Of a stretch of DNA of 36,146 bases, positions 16,450-24,854 are shown piece by piece. Position numbers and translations under genes: made by a program. The stretch covers positions 1-36,146 of the forward strand of contig JBFLYP010000022.1 of assembly GCA_040756575.1 (NCBI GenBank), written 5' to 3'. This DNA comes from DTYU01 sp040756575 (lineage in GTDB: Bacteria > Bacillota > Desulfotomaculia > Desulfotomaculales > Ammonificaceae). Below the pieces are notes generated by a model. That model was not told the origin of the DNA, did not search any database, and saw only the letters and a program-made list of their open reading frames with translations. The stretch's first letter is position 1. Each line of letters starts with the position of its first letter.

Positions 16450-17361
16450 TCATGCACGCGGGTGGGTTTTATTGTACACCCGCTTTAATCTTTCCTTACT
16501 CAGGTGCGTGTAAACTTGAGTAGTGGAAAGCCTGGCGTGACCCAAAAAATCTTGAACAGCCCGCAAATCGGCACCGCCGTCCAGCAGGTGCGTGGCGAAA
16601 GTATGCCGCAGTGTGTGGGGGCTGACCTTGCCTTCTATCCCGGCCTTAATCGCATAAGTCCTAACTACGTCGCGGATCCCCCGTGCTGAGATCCTACCAC
16701 CTGATTTATTTAGAAAAAGCGCTCCTTCGAACCTCCCGCTGTGTTCTTTCAACAACTGCGGCCGTCCTCGGCGCAGGTACGTTTTCAAGGCCTTCACCGC
16801 GTGATGCCCGACCGGCACCATCCGCTCTTTAGAACCCTTTCCCAACACCCGTAGATAACCGCCGTTCAAGTCCACATCACCGATGTCCAATCTGACCAAC
16901 TCGGATACTCTAACCCCCGAAGCGTAAAGAACTTCGAGGATCGCCCTATCACGCACCCGCAAGGGGTCTGATACCCCGGGTGCCTCCACCAGGCGCTTGG
17001 CCTCTCCCTGATAAAGTACCCGGGGGAGACGCTTTTCCCGCCGTGGTGAGGCAATTTCCCGGAGCGGACTCTCTTTAAGCACTCCCTCCCGGCACAGAAA
17101 TCGCAGAAAGCTCCGCCAGGCCGAAAGCTTTCTGAGCAGCGAATTCCTAGACAGACCACGGCTGGTGAGGTGAGCAAGGTAACGCCGAAACAGCGCCGGG
17201 GTAATCAGGTATGGTTTTAAACCCTCGTCTGATACACCCAGTACGCCCGCAAAAAAATCGATCCCGTCGAAGATGTCTTTCTGGTACTCCTCAACCGTCC
17301 GGGCAGAAGCCCTTCTTTCGGTTTGAAGGAAGATTACAAAGCGATCAAGGTACTGGTACAC
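16450..17361 (-). CDS. xerC: Tyrosine recombinase XerC
   Basis: It resolves chromosome dimers at dif together with a partner. The N-terminal SAM-like domain spans roughly 1-100. The catalytic domain has the Arg in LYASGVRVSELVRL, the Lys in LGKGSKERMVPVG, HTLRHTFATHLL with His and Arg, the second His in FLGHARLSTTQVYTH and the nucleophile Tyr in the same stretch. Length 303 residues is normal. The start is GTG at 17361 after GGGAGGGG. Its position before hslV is conserved in clostridia and Bacillus. No dif site was found nearby. Confidence 0.94.
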   Translation of the reverse strand: MYQYLDRFVIFLQTERRASARTVEEYQKDIFDGIDFFAGVLGVSDEGLKPYLITPALFRRYLAHLTSRGLSRNSLLRKLSAWRSFLRFLCREGVLKESPLREIASPRREKRLPRVLYQGEAKRLVEAPGVSDPLRVRDRAILEVLYASGVRVSELVRLDIGDVDLNGGYLRVLGKGSKERMVPVGHHAVKALKTYLRRGRPQLLKEHSGRFEGALFLNKSGGRISARGIRDVVRTYAIKAGIEGKVSPHTLRHTFATHLLDGGADLRAVQDFLGHARLSTTQVYTHLSKERLKRVYNKTHPRA

Positions 17362-17548
17362 CGGTTCCCCTCCCGGAAGATTGCAGCAAAACTTTACCCA
17401 ACTTTATCATTAGCCACGGCTGAGCCTTCTAACGTGCACGCCGGAAGTTTTGTACCCCGAGCTACTCTCCTTAACAAAGACCCGGAAAACCAGTCCGTTT
17501 ATTAGCTAATTCGCCATATTGTTCCAATTACCTCTGCACTCTGAAAAC

Positions 17549-17872
17549 TCATGGAAGGTAGAAAAAGGCGAAATTATCCGCGATCGCCTTTTCCCGCGGG
17601 TAAAGGTCCCAGGATACGCAAAGAAGCATCCAGAAAAAGGGTAAGTGCGTCTCGTCCGGCGCATCGTAGTGCCTGAAGCATCTTACCCAGTAGGCGTAGG
17701 CCTCTCGGCGAAAAGGGTTGGTTCTAAGCTTGGTATTGAACCAGTCGACCGCACCGCTGATCGTGAAACAGTGAGGGAAGGTCGAGTCGACCAGCTTCCC
17801 GGACCTGCGGGTGGGCCAGCCTCGCTTTGCCATAAATTCGAGGTACATCTTTTTGATCTGGATCGCGTCCAA
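17549..17872 (-). CDS. Hypothetical protein, 107 residues
   Basis: I do not recognise this protein. From TTG at 17872, seven bases after GGAGG, it reads DAIQIKKMYLEFMAKRGWPT and continues with an aromatic-rich body (AYAYWVRCFRHYDAP, LPFFWMLLCVSWDLYP). It is soluble-looking, with no signal peptide or clear transmembrane helix. A longer frame reaches GTG at 17917, but a TATAAT at 17933-17928 would place the transcript start right there, favouring the shorter form. The neighbours, xerC and a UspA-like gene, do not point to a function. The 187 bases between it and xerC show nothing I can name. Confidence 0.55.
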   Translation of the reverse strand: MDAIQIKKMYLEFMAKRGWPTRRSGKLVDSTFPHCFTISGAVDWFNTKLRTNPFRREAYAYWVRCFRHYDAPDETHLPFFWMLLCVSWDLYPREKAIADNFAFFYLP

Positions 17873-17927
17873 GGTATAACCTCCGAAATCAAAATCTGAT
17901 AGCACTCGTACCACCACTTTGAGACCT

Positions 17928-17933
17928 ATTATA
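17928..17933 (-). promoter_or_regulatory. Candidate -10 element for the hypothetical gene at 17872
   Basis: TATAAT in minus orientation; the -35 region 17 bp upstream is CGAAAA, which is poor. A start near 17921 leaves about 50 nt of leader ahead of the TTG at 17872. Confidence 0.35.
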
Positions 17934-17940
17934 CCATTTA

Positions 17941-18297
17941 ACTCCTGCCCTTTTCGACTGCATCGGCGGCTGTCTTTACCTTAGGTTAAAGCGGTTTTAA
18001 ACGAAAAGTTCCGGTTGGGGCGCAACGCCTCGCGCCAGATAGCTCCCTGATCGGCCACAAAAACCGATGAAAGAAAATAAACAATAGCACCGACTATATC
18101 CCTGCCCCGAAAATCCCGGATACCCCTTCAAAAGTGCTCAAGCTGAAAAAATATTAAGGAGGGGATTTTTGCCAGCGGTTACTCGGAAATCGAACACGGC
18201 AAAGTGAAGATAAGCTGTAAAGTCATCAACTACGTTAACAGGTTCAAGGACGGCATCTGCTTCATAACAGTGGCACCGGTTGCGGTTGGCAGCGGTG
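17941..18297. other. Gap between two hypothetical/Usp genes, with a possible gene remnant
   Basis: There is no intact gene. On the plus strand, AAGGAGGGG at about 18161 is followed by an open frame without a normal start codon (EIEHGKVKISCKVINYVN then RFKDGICFITVAPVAVG) that stops at about 18317, inside the 3' end of the UspA-like gene. On the minus strand a 44-codon open stretch ends near 17985. Either may be a decayed gene or chance. Confidence 0.3.
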
Positions 18298-18738
18298 TTA
18301 TTTCACTATCACCATAGGTATATCCAAAAGGTTTGATAAGCGGTAAGCGTTGCTGCTGAGGATGTAATTCAGACGGTTGTCCGTTTCCTTCCCGCCAAGA
18401 ACCAAGAGGCAGTAACCTTCCTGCTCTACCAGACGCGTTACCACCTCCACCGGATCGCCGTAATCTACGAGGGTTTTTACGCCGAATCCTTCTGCTTGAA
18501 ACACAGCCAGTGCTCTACGAAAGGCCCTTTCTGCTTCCTCTTGAAAAAAAGCAAGCAACTCCTGTTTGCTGACCAAGCCGGCACCGGGTACATCGGGGAG
18601 AATTTCTCTGTTGTTAACCGCAAAAAGAAGGGTTGCGCTGAGGTTCTCGTTCGCCTTGAGCAGCTTCACCGTGAATGCCGCCGCCCGTTCCGAAAAAGAA
18701 GTGTTGTCAATTAGAAGGAGCACTTTGTCCCGCGCCAT
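18298..18738 (-). CDS. UspA-family universal stress protein, divergent
   Basis: The 146-residue protein has the alpha/beta Usp outline: VLLLIDNTSFSERAAAFTVK at the start, the central VKTLVDYGDPVEVVTRLVE and the last strand IPMVIVK. The usual ATP-binding series G-x2-G-x9-G-(S/T) after the fourth strand is not kept: LVLGGKETDNRLNYILSSNA has the first glycines but not the later Gly-Ser. It may therefore not bind ATP in the standard way. The start is ATG at 18738 with GAGGTG upstream. It follows the NtrC-like regulator by 29 bases and probably shares its transcript. Confidence 0.75.
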   Translation of the reverse strand: MARDKVLLLIDNTSFSERAAAFTVKLLKANENLSATLLFAVNNREILPDVPGAGLVSKQELLAFFQEEAERAFRRALAVFQAEGFGVKTLVDYGDPVEVVTRLVEQEGYCLLVLGGKETDNRLNYILSSNAYRLSNLLDIPMVIVK

Positions 18739-18767
18739 TTTACACCTCTATCCGAGTTTACTTGATT

Positions 18768-20186
18768 TTAAGCGTTTTCTTTTAAAATGCCGAGTTCCTT
18801 CATCTTAGTATAAAGGGTCGTTCGATTCAAACGCAAAGCCTGAGCTACCGCGGACTTATTCCCGTTATACTCCTTTAAAGCCTGGATAATTGCCGAGCGT
18901 TCCAACCGGGCAACCATCTCCTTTAAAGGCAGGATCTCCTGCCCGCGAAGGGAAGCTGCTGTCTCTCCCTCGTCTTTCATTGCCCTGCTCCAATCCTCAT
19001 CACGCCTGGCTCGCACTTTACGGAGAACATACTCCGGAATACTGTCCAGTGTAATTACCGGGCCCTGAGCCATAAGAACCGCCCGTTCGCAGACGTTCTT
19101 TAACTCACGTACATTCCCCGGCCAATTGTAAGCGAAGAAAACGTCGATCACAGACCTGGTAAGCCCGGTTACTTGCTTATTGAAATTAGCGTTACAAATT
19201 CCGACAAAATAGTCGACCAGCAGCGGTATATCGGATTTTCTCTCCCGCAAAGGGGTTAACCTGATCTCCACCACGTTTAACCGGTAATAGAGATCCTCCC
19301 GGAAGAAACCGTCCTTCACCCTTTCCTCCAAGTTCCTGTTTGTAGCAGCAACAATTCGGACGTTTACCTTTAAGGTGTCGGTTCCGCCGACCCGTTCAAA
19401 GGCTTTTTCCTGGAGAACCCTGAGCAGTTTCGCCTGGATGCCGGCACTGATATCCCCGATTTCGTCGAGAAAAACGGTTCCACCGTGCGCTAATTCGAAT
19501 TTACCCGGTTTTCGGGTATGGGCGCCCGTAAAAGCCCCTTTTTCATACCCGAAGAGCTCGCTTTCCAACAAGTTGTCGGGAATAGACGTGCAGTCGATCT
19601 TCACAAAGGGTTTGTTCTTTCGCGGGCTGTTAAAATGAATGGCTTCGGCTACCAGTTCTTTGCCGGTCCCGCTTTCCCCCAAGATTAACACGGTAACATC
19701 GGAATCTACAATCCTCCCGATGGTTTTATAAACGTTAAGTATGTCCGGGGAGCACCCGATTAACAGCCCCGGGGTTCTCTCACTCATAAAGTCGTTAGGG
19801 CTGTTAACCTTAACGACCGGTTCGGAGATCCGCGTGGCCTTCTCCAATGTAGTCAGCAGCTCATCAAGGTTGATCGGCTTCAATATGTACTCAAATGCAC
19901 CGTACCGCATCGCTGTAATCGTCGTTTGGGTGTCGCTGTAGGCAGTCATCAGGATTACGGGAAGCGCCGGGTTGCGCTCCCGCAAAATCTCAAGCACCTT
20001 CAAACCGTCGAGTTCGGGCATCCGGATATCGAGCAAGACTGCATCCGGTTTAAGGGTACCCATCTTGTCAAGCGCCTCTCTGCCGCTTGCGGCTGCCACA
20101 ACCTTGTACCCCGATTCCTCGAGTACATCCCGCAAGGCCTCACGCACAGTTGCCTCATCATCAACGACAATTACAACCTTAGCCAA
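18768..20186 (-). CDS. NtrC-family sigma-54-dependent response regulator
   Basis: The protein has 472 residues. Its receiver domain (1-120) has the acidic pair VVDDEATVREAL and the phospho-acceptor Asp near 53 in VLLDIRMPELDG. The AAA+ domain has Walker A GESGTGKE (about 170), the sigma-54 contact loop GAFTGA (about 217), Walker B GGTVFLDEIGD, and NWPGNVRELKN. A Fis-type helix-turn-helix ends the protein (NKSAVAQALRLNRTTLYTKM). The start is TTG at 20186 with GGAG nine bases before, overlapping the kinase stop by eight bases. It should activate sigma-54 promoters when phosphorylated by the adjacent kinase; the two at 24585-24601 and 24838-24854 are obvious candidates. Confidence 0.93.
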   Translation of the reverse strand: MAKVVIVVDDEATVREALRDVLEESGYKVVAAASGREALDKMGTLKPDAVLLDIRMPELDGLKVLEILRERNPALPVILMTAYSDTQTTITAMRYGAFEYILKPINLDELLTTLEKATRISEPVVKVNSPNDFMSERTPGLLIGCSPDILNVYKTIGRIVDSDVTVLILGESGTGKELVAEAIHFNSPRKNKPFVKIDCTSIPDNLLESELFGYEKGAFTGAHTRKPGKFELAHGGTVFLDEIGDISAGIQAKLLRVLQEKAFERVGGTDTLKVNVRIVAATNRNLEERVKDGFFREDLYYRLNVVEIRLTPLRERKSDIPLLVDYFVGICNANFNKQVTGLTRSVIDVFFAYNWPGNVRELKNVCERAVLMAQGPVITLDSIPEYVLRKVRARRDEDWSRAMKDEGETAASLRGQEILPLKEMVARLERSAIIQALKEYNGNKSAVAQALRLNRTTLYTKMKELGILKENA

Positions 20187-22029
20187 CTTGAACATCTCCC
20201 TCCAACGCCGGCAGGTAAATGCGCATCTTGGTCCCGCATCCGACTTCGCTTTGTGCTTCAAGCCGCCCTCCGTGCGCTTTGACTATCTCGTCCGCTAAAG
20301 CCAAACCCAACCCCATACCGCGCGGTTTTGTGGTGAAAAAGGGCTCGAAAATGTCACGGATGTTTTCAGCAGGAATGCCGCACCCGGTATCCGTTACCTC
20401 GATTACTACATTCTTACTCGATTCATCCTGGTAGGTACTAACCGTAACAATTCCGCCCTCGGGCATTGCTTGGTAAGCATTATACATAATATTCTGGATA
20501 ACCCGCCCCATTTGTCCCGGATCGATTAAGACAGGCGGTAAGCCCGCCCCTAATTTGGTCTTTACGGAAATCTGAACCACATCCTTGAAGAAGGGTAGGT
20601 TTTCTTCAACAAACTGGTTAACGTCGTAAACCACAGGGCGTGTTTCAGCCGGCTGGGTAAAGCGCAAAAGTTCCTCGACCATTAAGTCCAGCCGTGTCAC
20701 CTCCTGGTGCATGGTCTCTAAGGGCTGCCGTGGGAAAGAGCTGTTCTTTTTCCATAATTGAAGGTAACAGTTTATCGCCGTAAGCGGGTTGCGGATTTCG
20801 TGAGCGACCACCGTCACAAGGCGTCCTAAAGCCACCAGCCGTTCCTGACGCCGAATCTTTTCCTGGAGTTTGAGCCGCTCGGTAACGTCCTGGATCAGCA
20901 TTACGGCGCCGATCGGTTCTTCTGAAAACCGAAGCACCGCGGTGCTCGTCCGGAAATGCCGCTCCCCTTGACCAGGGCAATGCCATTTTACACGGATGTC
21001 TCGATGCTCCTTGCCTTCCGACAGCGCCTCACGGAGAAACCGGTTAAAGTCTGAGCCTTCAGGAAGCAATTGCGTGAACTGCTTCCCGACACTTTCCTCG
21101 TCCAGACCGAGGCTTTTGCTTAAGGCGGCGTTGGCAATGACCACCTTTCCCTCGAGGTCCACCACTAACAGCCCATCGTCGATCGTCGCCAGCATCACCG
21201 CGGTATACTGTTGCGCCCGCACCAGCATCGCGGCAAGTTCATTTATCGCGTCGGTTATCTCCCGGAGTTCCCCGGCTGCCGAAATTAGCGGCCGTTCGAG
21301 ATTGAAGCGTAAGGCACGAAGGCCCACCTTGATTTGATTGACGTTCTGGACGAACCGGTGCACGACAAGTATCGCACCCCCCATGCCGATGAACACGCCT
21401 ACCATGATGGTGGCATAAGCGGTAGAAGCTATCGCGTGCCGCCGTGCAGCAAATTTACTGAGGTTTTCGGTAGCCCAAACAGCGCCGATGATTTCCCCCC
21501 CGCGTCTTAACGGCTTGTAAATCTCCAGTATTCCTCCTTCAGAAGGACCGTAAGACTCCGACTTTACCTCCCCCTGCATTGCGCTCAAGAAGTTTCGGCG
21601 CCGGCGGCTGGAAAAGTTCTCCCCGGCATAAGGCTGTGGCGAACCGTCAATAATCCGGTCTAATTCCGCCGAATAAAACCCGACTTCCGTTCCCGGATAA
21701 GCCGCTTCAACCCTGTTTAAAAGATCCCGGAGTTCGTTGTTGAGAACAGCTACCTTTTCCCGTACGGGCATAGCATCGTTAACGCCGTTCCTTTTAAGGA
21801 TGGAGTTAAAATCCATAGCAAGCCCCGCATCGAGCTGCTCGACCGCCTTCATTAACCGGGCCTTCTGCTGTTCCACCAGCGCTGCCTCACTTTTGTTAAT
21901 CATCTGGAGCATAAACACCGTCAACGCAACCGGAATCAACAAAAGAACCGTTACGAGAACCAGAATCTGGCGGCCAAAATTTAAAGAGAACCGCAAATGG
22001 GCCGACCTTCTTTCGCTGATGTAACGCAC
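20179..22029 (-). CDS. Membrane sensor histidine kinase (AtoS/NtrB-like)
   Basis: This 616-residue kinase has a first membrane helix at about 21-43, an external sensor region of about 160 residues and a second helix at about 205-224. A HAMP-like linker and a PAS domain (about 276-385, from MLATIDDGLLVVDLEGKVVI) follow. The phospho-acceptor is His410 in VAHEIRNPLTAI. The ATPase part has QNIMYNAYQAM, DTGCGIP, FFTTK and GMGLGLA. The signal sensed is unknown; an extracellular Cache-like fold is likely from size. The start is GTG at 22029 with GAGG 13 bases ahead. It overlaps the regulator gene, so the pair is coupled. Confidence 0.92.
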   Translation of the reverse strand: MRYISERRSAHLRFSLNFGRQILVLVTVLLLIPVALTVFMLQMINKSEAALVEQQKARLMKAVEQLDAGLAMDFNSILKRNGVNDAMPVREKVAVLNNELRDLLNRVEAAYPGTEVGFYSAELDRIIDGSPQPYAGENFSSRRRRNFLSAMQGEVKSESYGPSEGGILEIYKPLRRGGEIIGAVWATENLSKFAARRHAIASTAYATIMVGVFIGMGGAILVVHRFVQNVNQIKVGLRALRFNLERPLISAAGELREITDAINELAAMLVRAQQYTAVMLATIDDGLLVVDLEGKVVIANAALSKSLGLDEESVGKQFTQLLPEGSDFNRFLREALSEGKEHRDIRVKWHCPGQGERHFRTSTAVLRFSEEPIGAVMLIQDVTERLKLQEKIRRQERLVALGRLVTVVAHEIRNPLTAINCYLQLWKKNSSFPRQPLETMHQEVTRLDLMVEELLRFTQPAETRPVVYDVNQFVEENLPFFKDVVQISVKTKLGAGLPPVLIDPGQMGRVIQNIMYNAYQAMPEGGIVTVSTYQDESSKNVVIEVTDTGCGIPAENIRDIFEPFFTTKPRGMGLGLALADEIVKAHGGRLEAQSEVGCGTKMRIYLPALEGDVQVG

Positions 22030-22141
22030 ATATAAAATCTTACCTCAGACTCTATTACAAAGACAAGGCCAAAAACGGAGGTAATCAGCAATATTTCGGC
22101 CGCATTAGTCAGCGATTATTGAATTGTACGGGTACTAATTA

Positions 22142-22199
22142 GTAAAAGCCGGGATTGGCAGCAGCATGGTTTACTCTCGCCACCCAACCCCGGTTTTAC
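22142..22199 (-). terminator. Long hairpin between the exporter genes and the kinase
   Basis: GTAAAAGCCGGGATTGG (22142-22158) faces CCAACCCCGGTTTTAC (22184-22199), a near-perfect 16-bp stem with a 25-base loop. On the minus strand the 3' arm ends in CTTTTACTAATT, a modest U-tract. It probably reduces, but may not abolish, readthrough from the TIGR02186-like gene into the kinase. Confidence 0.5.
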
Positions 22200-22240
22200 C
22201 TGCGAAACCTATATAACGCGCAGCAACTTTCGTTTATTCA

Positions 22241-23047
22241 CTAATGCGCATGGGCATGTTCGCCGCTCTCCCGGCCTTTTCCAAACAGCCGGTCGATAAA
22301 GCTGAAGGCCATACCGACCGCCGCCCCGGCAAAAAGGGCGATCATCACGGCAAGCCCGCCGTAAACTGGGCCATCTGTCCCCGAAAGCTGGCGCAACCAG
22401 CGTACCAGGCCGACACTCTGAACGTCGAAAGAAGTTTCCTTTTGGGCAACAACCCGGCCGTTTTTAATAAAGAATGACGTTACCTCGATCCGACCTTGCG
22501 GGGTGCCTACCGGTACAGCCACATCAGCGGTAAAACGGCCGTTTTCAATTTTAATCTTACCTTCATTTATGGCATACAGCCCTTTTTTCTCATAAAGCTC
22601 CACCAGTGACTTTACAAATGGCTGTGCTTCACCGGCGGGAAGGACGTATTCTTCCCCTTCCTTTTTCTCAGTAACCTTCGCCTGAACCGTCGCGTCCCGG
22701 TAGCCGATTATCTGCTTCCGCAGTGAAACGGGCAGATCCTTTACACTTGAAGAAGTGTAGACATGGTAGAGTTTCGGTACACCCTCAACAATCGTCTTCT
22801 GAACACTCATCCAAAAGACGGCGACCTTTCCCTGCCTGTTGAGCGGGACCCTCACCGGGGGTGAAATCACGCGTAGACAAACGTCGCTTCCCGCCGGCAC
22901 GGTTCCGGTTACCGTGACAATGCTCCCGGAAAAACCTAAACCCACCTTAACGCTTTCCGGCCTGGCGCCGATTTCTGCGCAAGCAGCATTGATAACGGCG
23001 AACAACAGAACAAATGACGGAATAATCGATATGCACCACTTCCGCAT
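22241..23047 (-). CDS. TIGR02186-like membrane-anchored protein
   Basis: The 268-residue protein starts at ATG 23047, overlapping the stop of the exporter gene. It has a signal peptide (SIIPSFVLLFAVINAACA), an outward beta-rich domain with VGLGFSGSIVTVTGTVPAG and later WMSVQKTIVEGVPKLYHVYT, and a C-terminal helix (YGGLAVMIALFAGAAVGMAF) with a His-rich tail HAHAH. The layout and the partner match the family TIGR02186/Alph_Pro_TM, typically found beside TauE/SafE exporters. The function is unknown. It may be an extracytoplasmic partner of the exporter, which is inference from position. The family call is from memory of motifs. Confidence 0.7.
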   Translation of the reverse strand: MRKWCISIIPSFVLLFAVINAACAEIGARPESVKVGLGFSGSIVTVTGTVPAGSDVCLRVISPPVRVPLNRQGKVAVFWMSVQKTIVEGVPKLYHVYTSSSVKDLPVSLRKQIIGYRDATVQAKVTEKKEGEEYVLPAGEAQPFVKSLVELYEKKGLYAINEGKIKIENGRFTADVAVPVGTPQGRIEVTSFFIKNGRVVAQKETSFDVQSVGLVRWLRQLSGTDGPVYGGLAVMIALFAGAAVGMAFSFIDRLFGKGRESGEHAHAH

Positions 23048-23048
23048 T

Positions 23049-23963
23049 TCAGTGCCCGCCCCCCAAAATGAAGAGTGAGGCCGGTTTCGTAACAAGCTGA
23101 TAAAACATTTTGACCATTACAGCTAAGACGATAACGGAAAAGGCCACCCTCAACTGTTCTCCTGCTAACCGCCGACTTATTTTGGCACCGATCTGAGCGC
23201 CAAGGGAAGAACCGATCAGCAACACAACCGCTAAGACCACGTCCACCGTGTCATTGACCGTAGCCTGGGCCATGGTGACGTTTATAGCAGTGAAGACCAC
23301 GGTAAAAATACTGGTTCCTACTGCCTTTAAAGTCGGGATGCCCAAAAGGTAAATCATCACCGGCAGCATGATGAAGCCGCCCCCTACCCCCATCAGTGCT
23401 GCAAGAATACCGATCAAAAATCCAAGTCCGACAAGCGCCACCACCGAGCATTCAATGCCCGATACCGGAAAGTAAACGCGTGCCGGCAACCGGGAGGCGA
23501 TTCCGGAGGGGTGCGAAACCCCCTCCACCGCACCCGCCTTTTTTCTATGGCGGAGCGCCCGCAGACTTTCCTGAAGCATGAACACTCCCACAAAAAGCAG
23601 CATTACCACGTAGGCAGATTTGACGACAAAATCGAAATTCCCGAGGCCACGCAGATGCCTGACAACGTCGGTGCCGAAAGTGCCGCCAATCAACCCGCCG
23701 ATCAGCATAATCATACCGAGCTTGAAATCCACGTTTCCGTTTCGTGAATGGGCAAGCGTTCCGGAAACAGACGCCGCCACGATCTGGTTTGTGTCACTCG
23801 CCGTGGCCACAGCAGGGGGAACCCCGGCCATCATCAACATCGGAGTAAGCAGGAAGCCGCCGCCCACGCCGAAGAGACCCGACAGAAATCCCACCGAGCC
23901 GCCCAGACCGAGCACCAGTGCAACAGGTACGCTCATATTCGCAATAGGAAGAAAAATATGCAT
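23049..23963 (-). CDS. TauE/SafE-family anion (sulfite/organosulfonate) exporter
   Basis: The 304-residue membrane protein shows the two-fold repeat of the family. The first repeat has GGSVGFLSGLFGVGGGFLLT; the second has FLIGILAALMGVGGGFIMLP. About eight helices can be seen. Family members move sulfite, sulfoacetate or related anions. The start is ATG at 23963 with GGAGGAGGG six bases upstream; the frame extends to 24074 without a better start. It lies 31 bases after a small membrane protein and overlaps the next gene, so these three form one transcription unit, apparently from the sigma-54 promoter at 24585-24601. Confidence 0.88.
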   Translation of the reverse strand: MHIFLPIANMSVPVALVLGLGGSVGFLSGLFGVGGGFLLTPMLMMAGVPPAVATASDTNQIVAASVSGTLAHSRNGNVDFKLGMIMLIGGLIGGTFGTDVVRHLRGLGNFDFVVKSAYVVMLLFVGVFMLQESLRALRHRKKAGAVEGVSHPSGIASRLPARVYFPVSGIECSVVALVGLGFLIGILAALMGVGGGFIMLPVMIYLLGIPTLKAVGTSIFTVVFTAINVTMAQATVNDTVDVVLAVVLLIGSSLGAQIGAKISRRLAGEQLRVAFSVIVLAVMVKMFYQLVTKPASLFILGGGH

Positions 23964-23994
23964 TGGGTCCCTCCTCCAAAATTTTTGGGCCGGT

Positions 23995-24414
23995 TCAGCC
24001 TCCAACGGCACGCCGTTGTTCCCTGACGGGAGCCCGCGCTCCGCCCACAGCTTCCCGAACAATCCGGGCGGCATAAAACTGTGTCAGGTAATTGTACACT
24101 CCGTAGCTGAAACCGATAAGCAGCAAGATGAGCACCATCACCCCGTACGGAAAGAGCCGCACCGAAGCGGAATCCCTGGTGAAGAGATGGTTTGCACTGT
24201 CTTTCCACGAGTAAACTTCCAACGTCTCCGGATCCTGTTGAACAATCACGTGGCGTGCGGGATTGTAATAGTCCTTGAATACTTCGTTTTTAAGAAAATA
24301 TATTCCGGCCCAGAAAGCCAACAGCGTTACCACTGCTACAACTGTTGCCGTAACCGCTCCGTACTGCTGGAGTTTTCGCTCACTTTCATAATCAAGCTGT
24401 TCGACTCTTTGCAT
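23995..24414 (-). CDS. Small two-helix membrane protein, first gene of the exporter operon
   Basis: I do not recognise a family. Starting at ATG 24414 (GGGGGG seven bases upstream) it has 139 residues: MQRVEQLDYESERKLQQYG, a helix (AVTATVVAVVTLLAFWAGIY), an external loop of about 45 residues with EVYSWKDSANHLFTRD, a second helix (YGVMVLILLLIGFSYGVYNY) and a basic tail. The frame stays open to TTG 24498. Position suggests an accessory subunit of the exporter. A strong ribosome-binding-like AAGGAGGTGA at 24526-24517 lies about 100 bases upstream without a start codon at the right distance. Confidence 0.7.
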   Translation of the reverse strand: MQRVEQLDYESERKLQQYGAVTATVVAVVTLLAFWAGIYFLKNEVFKDYYNPARHVIVQQDPETLEVYSWKDSANHLFTRDSASVRLFPYGVMVLILLLIGFSYGVYNYLTQFYAARIVREAVGGARAPVREQRRAVGG

Positions 24415-24584
24415 TGCCATTCCCCCCTGTTTCAGATATTTCCCAAACAAGTGCAGGCGCTTCGCTGAATAATTCCTTTTCGCTTCTACTGTAATCAACC
24501 AAAACTGTCTTGTCTTTCACCTCCTTCGGACGGAATTCATACCTTAGACGAGTTTGTGAAAGGACTCACACACGCAATAATTGG

Positions 24585-24601
24585 AGCAAATTTCATGCCA
24601 G
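24585..24601 (-). promoter_or_regulatory. Sigma-54 (-24/-12) promoter facing the exporter operon
   Basis: On the minus strand CTGGCATGAAATTTGCT matches the sigma-54 consensus YTGGCACGRNNNTTGCW with a single mismatch, and the GG and GC are exactly 10 bases apart. The start would be near 24574, about 160 nt before the ATG at 24414. Confidence 0.75.
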
Positions 24602-24638
24602 AAAAAACTCGGCTTTTTACAAGGGAAAAATCAATTGC

Positions 24639-24658
24639 CAGTGCAGTACAGTGCAGTA
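24639..24658. repeat. 10-bp tandem duplication
   Basis: CAGTGCAGTA occurs twice back to back, between the minus sigma-54 promoter and the activator-like inverted repeat. It sets the phasing between the two. Confidence 0.6.
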
Positions 24659-24672
24659 TAAGTGTAAGGAAT

Positions 24673-24707
24673 TTCAACAGTTGTTGTAAGGATAAACAAC
24701 AGTTGAA
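24673..24707. promoter_or_regulatory. Inverted repeat, candidate sigma-54 activator site (UAS)
   Basis: TTCAACAGTTGTT (24673-24685) and AACAACAGTTGAA (24695-24707) are inverted copies of each other except for the two central bases. The centre, about 24690, is 116 bp from the predicted minus start (24574) and 175 bp from the predicted plus start (24865), distances normal for enhancer sites of NtrC-type proteins. Confidence 0.6.
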
Positions 24708-24837
24708 CAGAAAGGAGGTATGCGGGGAAGGCGAGGGCGGGTGCAACTGCCTGGTTTTGACCTAAACAGTGCCCCTGGGGCTTGAAAAACGGGGATCTGC
24801 AGGTACGCTTATCCTTGTTACGTTTCTATAATCTTAA

Positions 24838-24854
24838 TTGGCACACTTTTTGCA
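24838..24854 (+). promoter_or_regulatory. Sigma-54 (-24/-12) promoter facing two small membrane genes
   Basis: TTGGCACACTTTTTGCA fits the sigma-54 consensus (YTGGCAC, spacing of 10 between GG and GC, TTGCA). The start falls near 24865. Confidence 0.78.

Noticed and set aside
17362..17548. Possible T-box or riboswitch upstream of xerC
   Set aside because: No T-box core or other known riboswitch pattern could be traced.
17985..18125. Minus 44-codon open stretch (DIVGAIVYFLSSVFVADQ)
   Set aside because: Hydrophobic but without start or ribosome binding site; such lengths arise by chance.
24415..24526. Minus frame after AAGGAGGTGA (reading KDKTVLVDYSRSEKEL)
   Set aside because: No start codon at a workable distance from the ribosome-binding-like sequence; it could be a leader peptide but cannot be supported.
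24720..24785. 21-codon basic frame MRGRRGRVQLPGF between the sigma-54 elements
   Set aside because: The ribosome-binding-like AAAGGAGGT touches the ATG directly, leaving no spacer; too short to judge.
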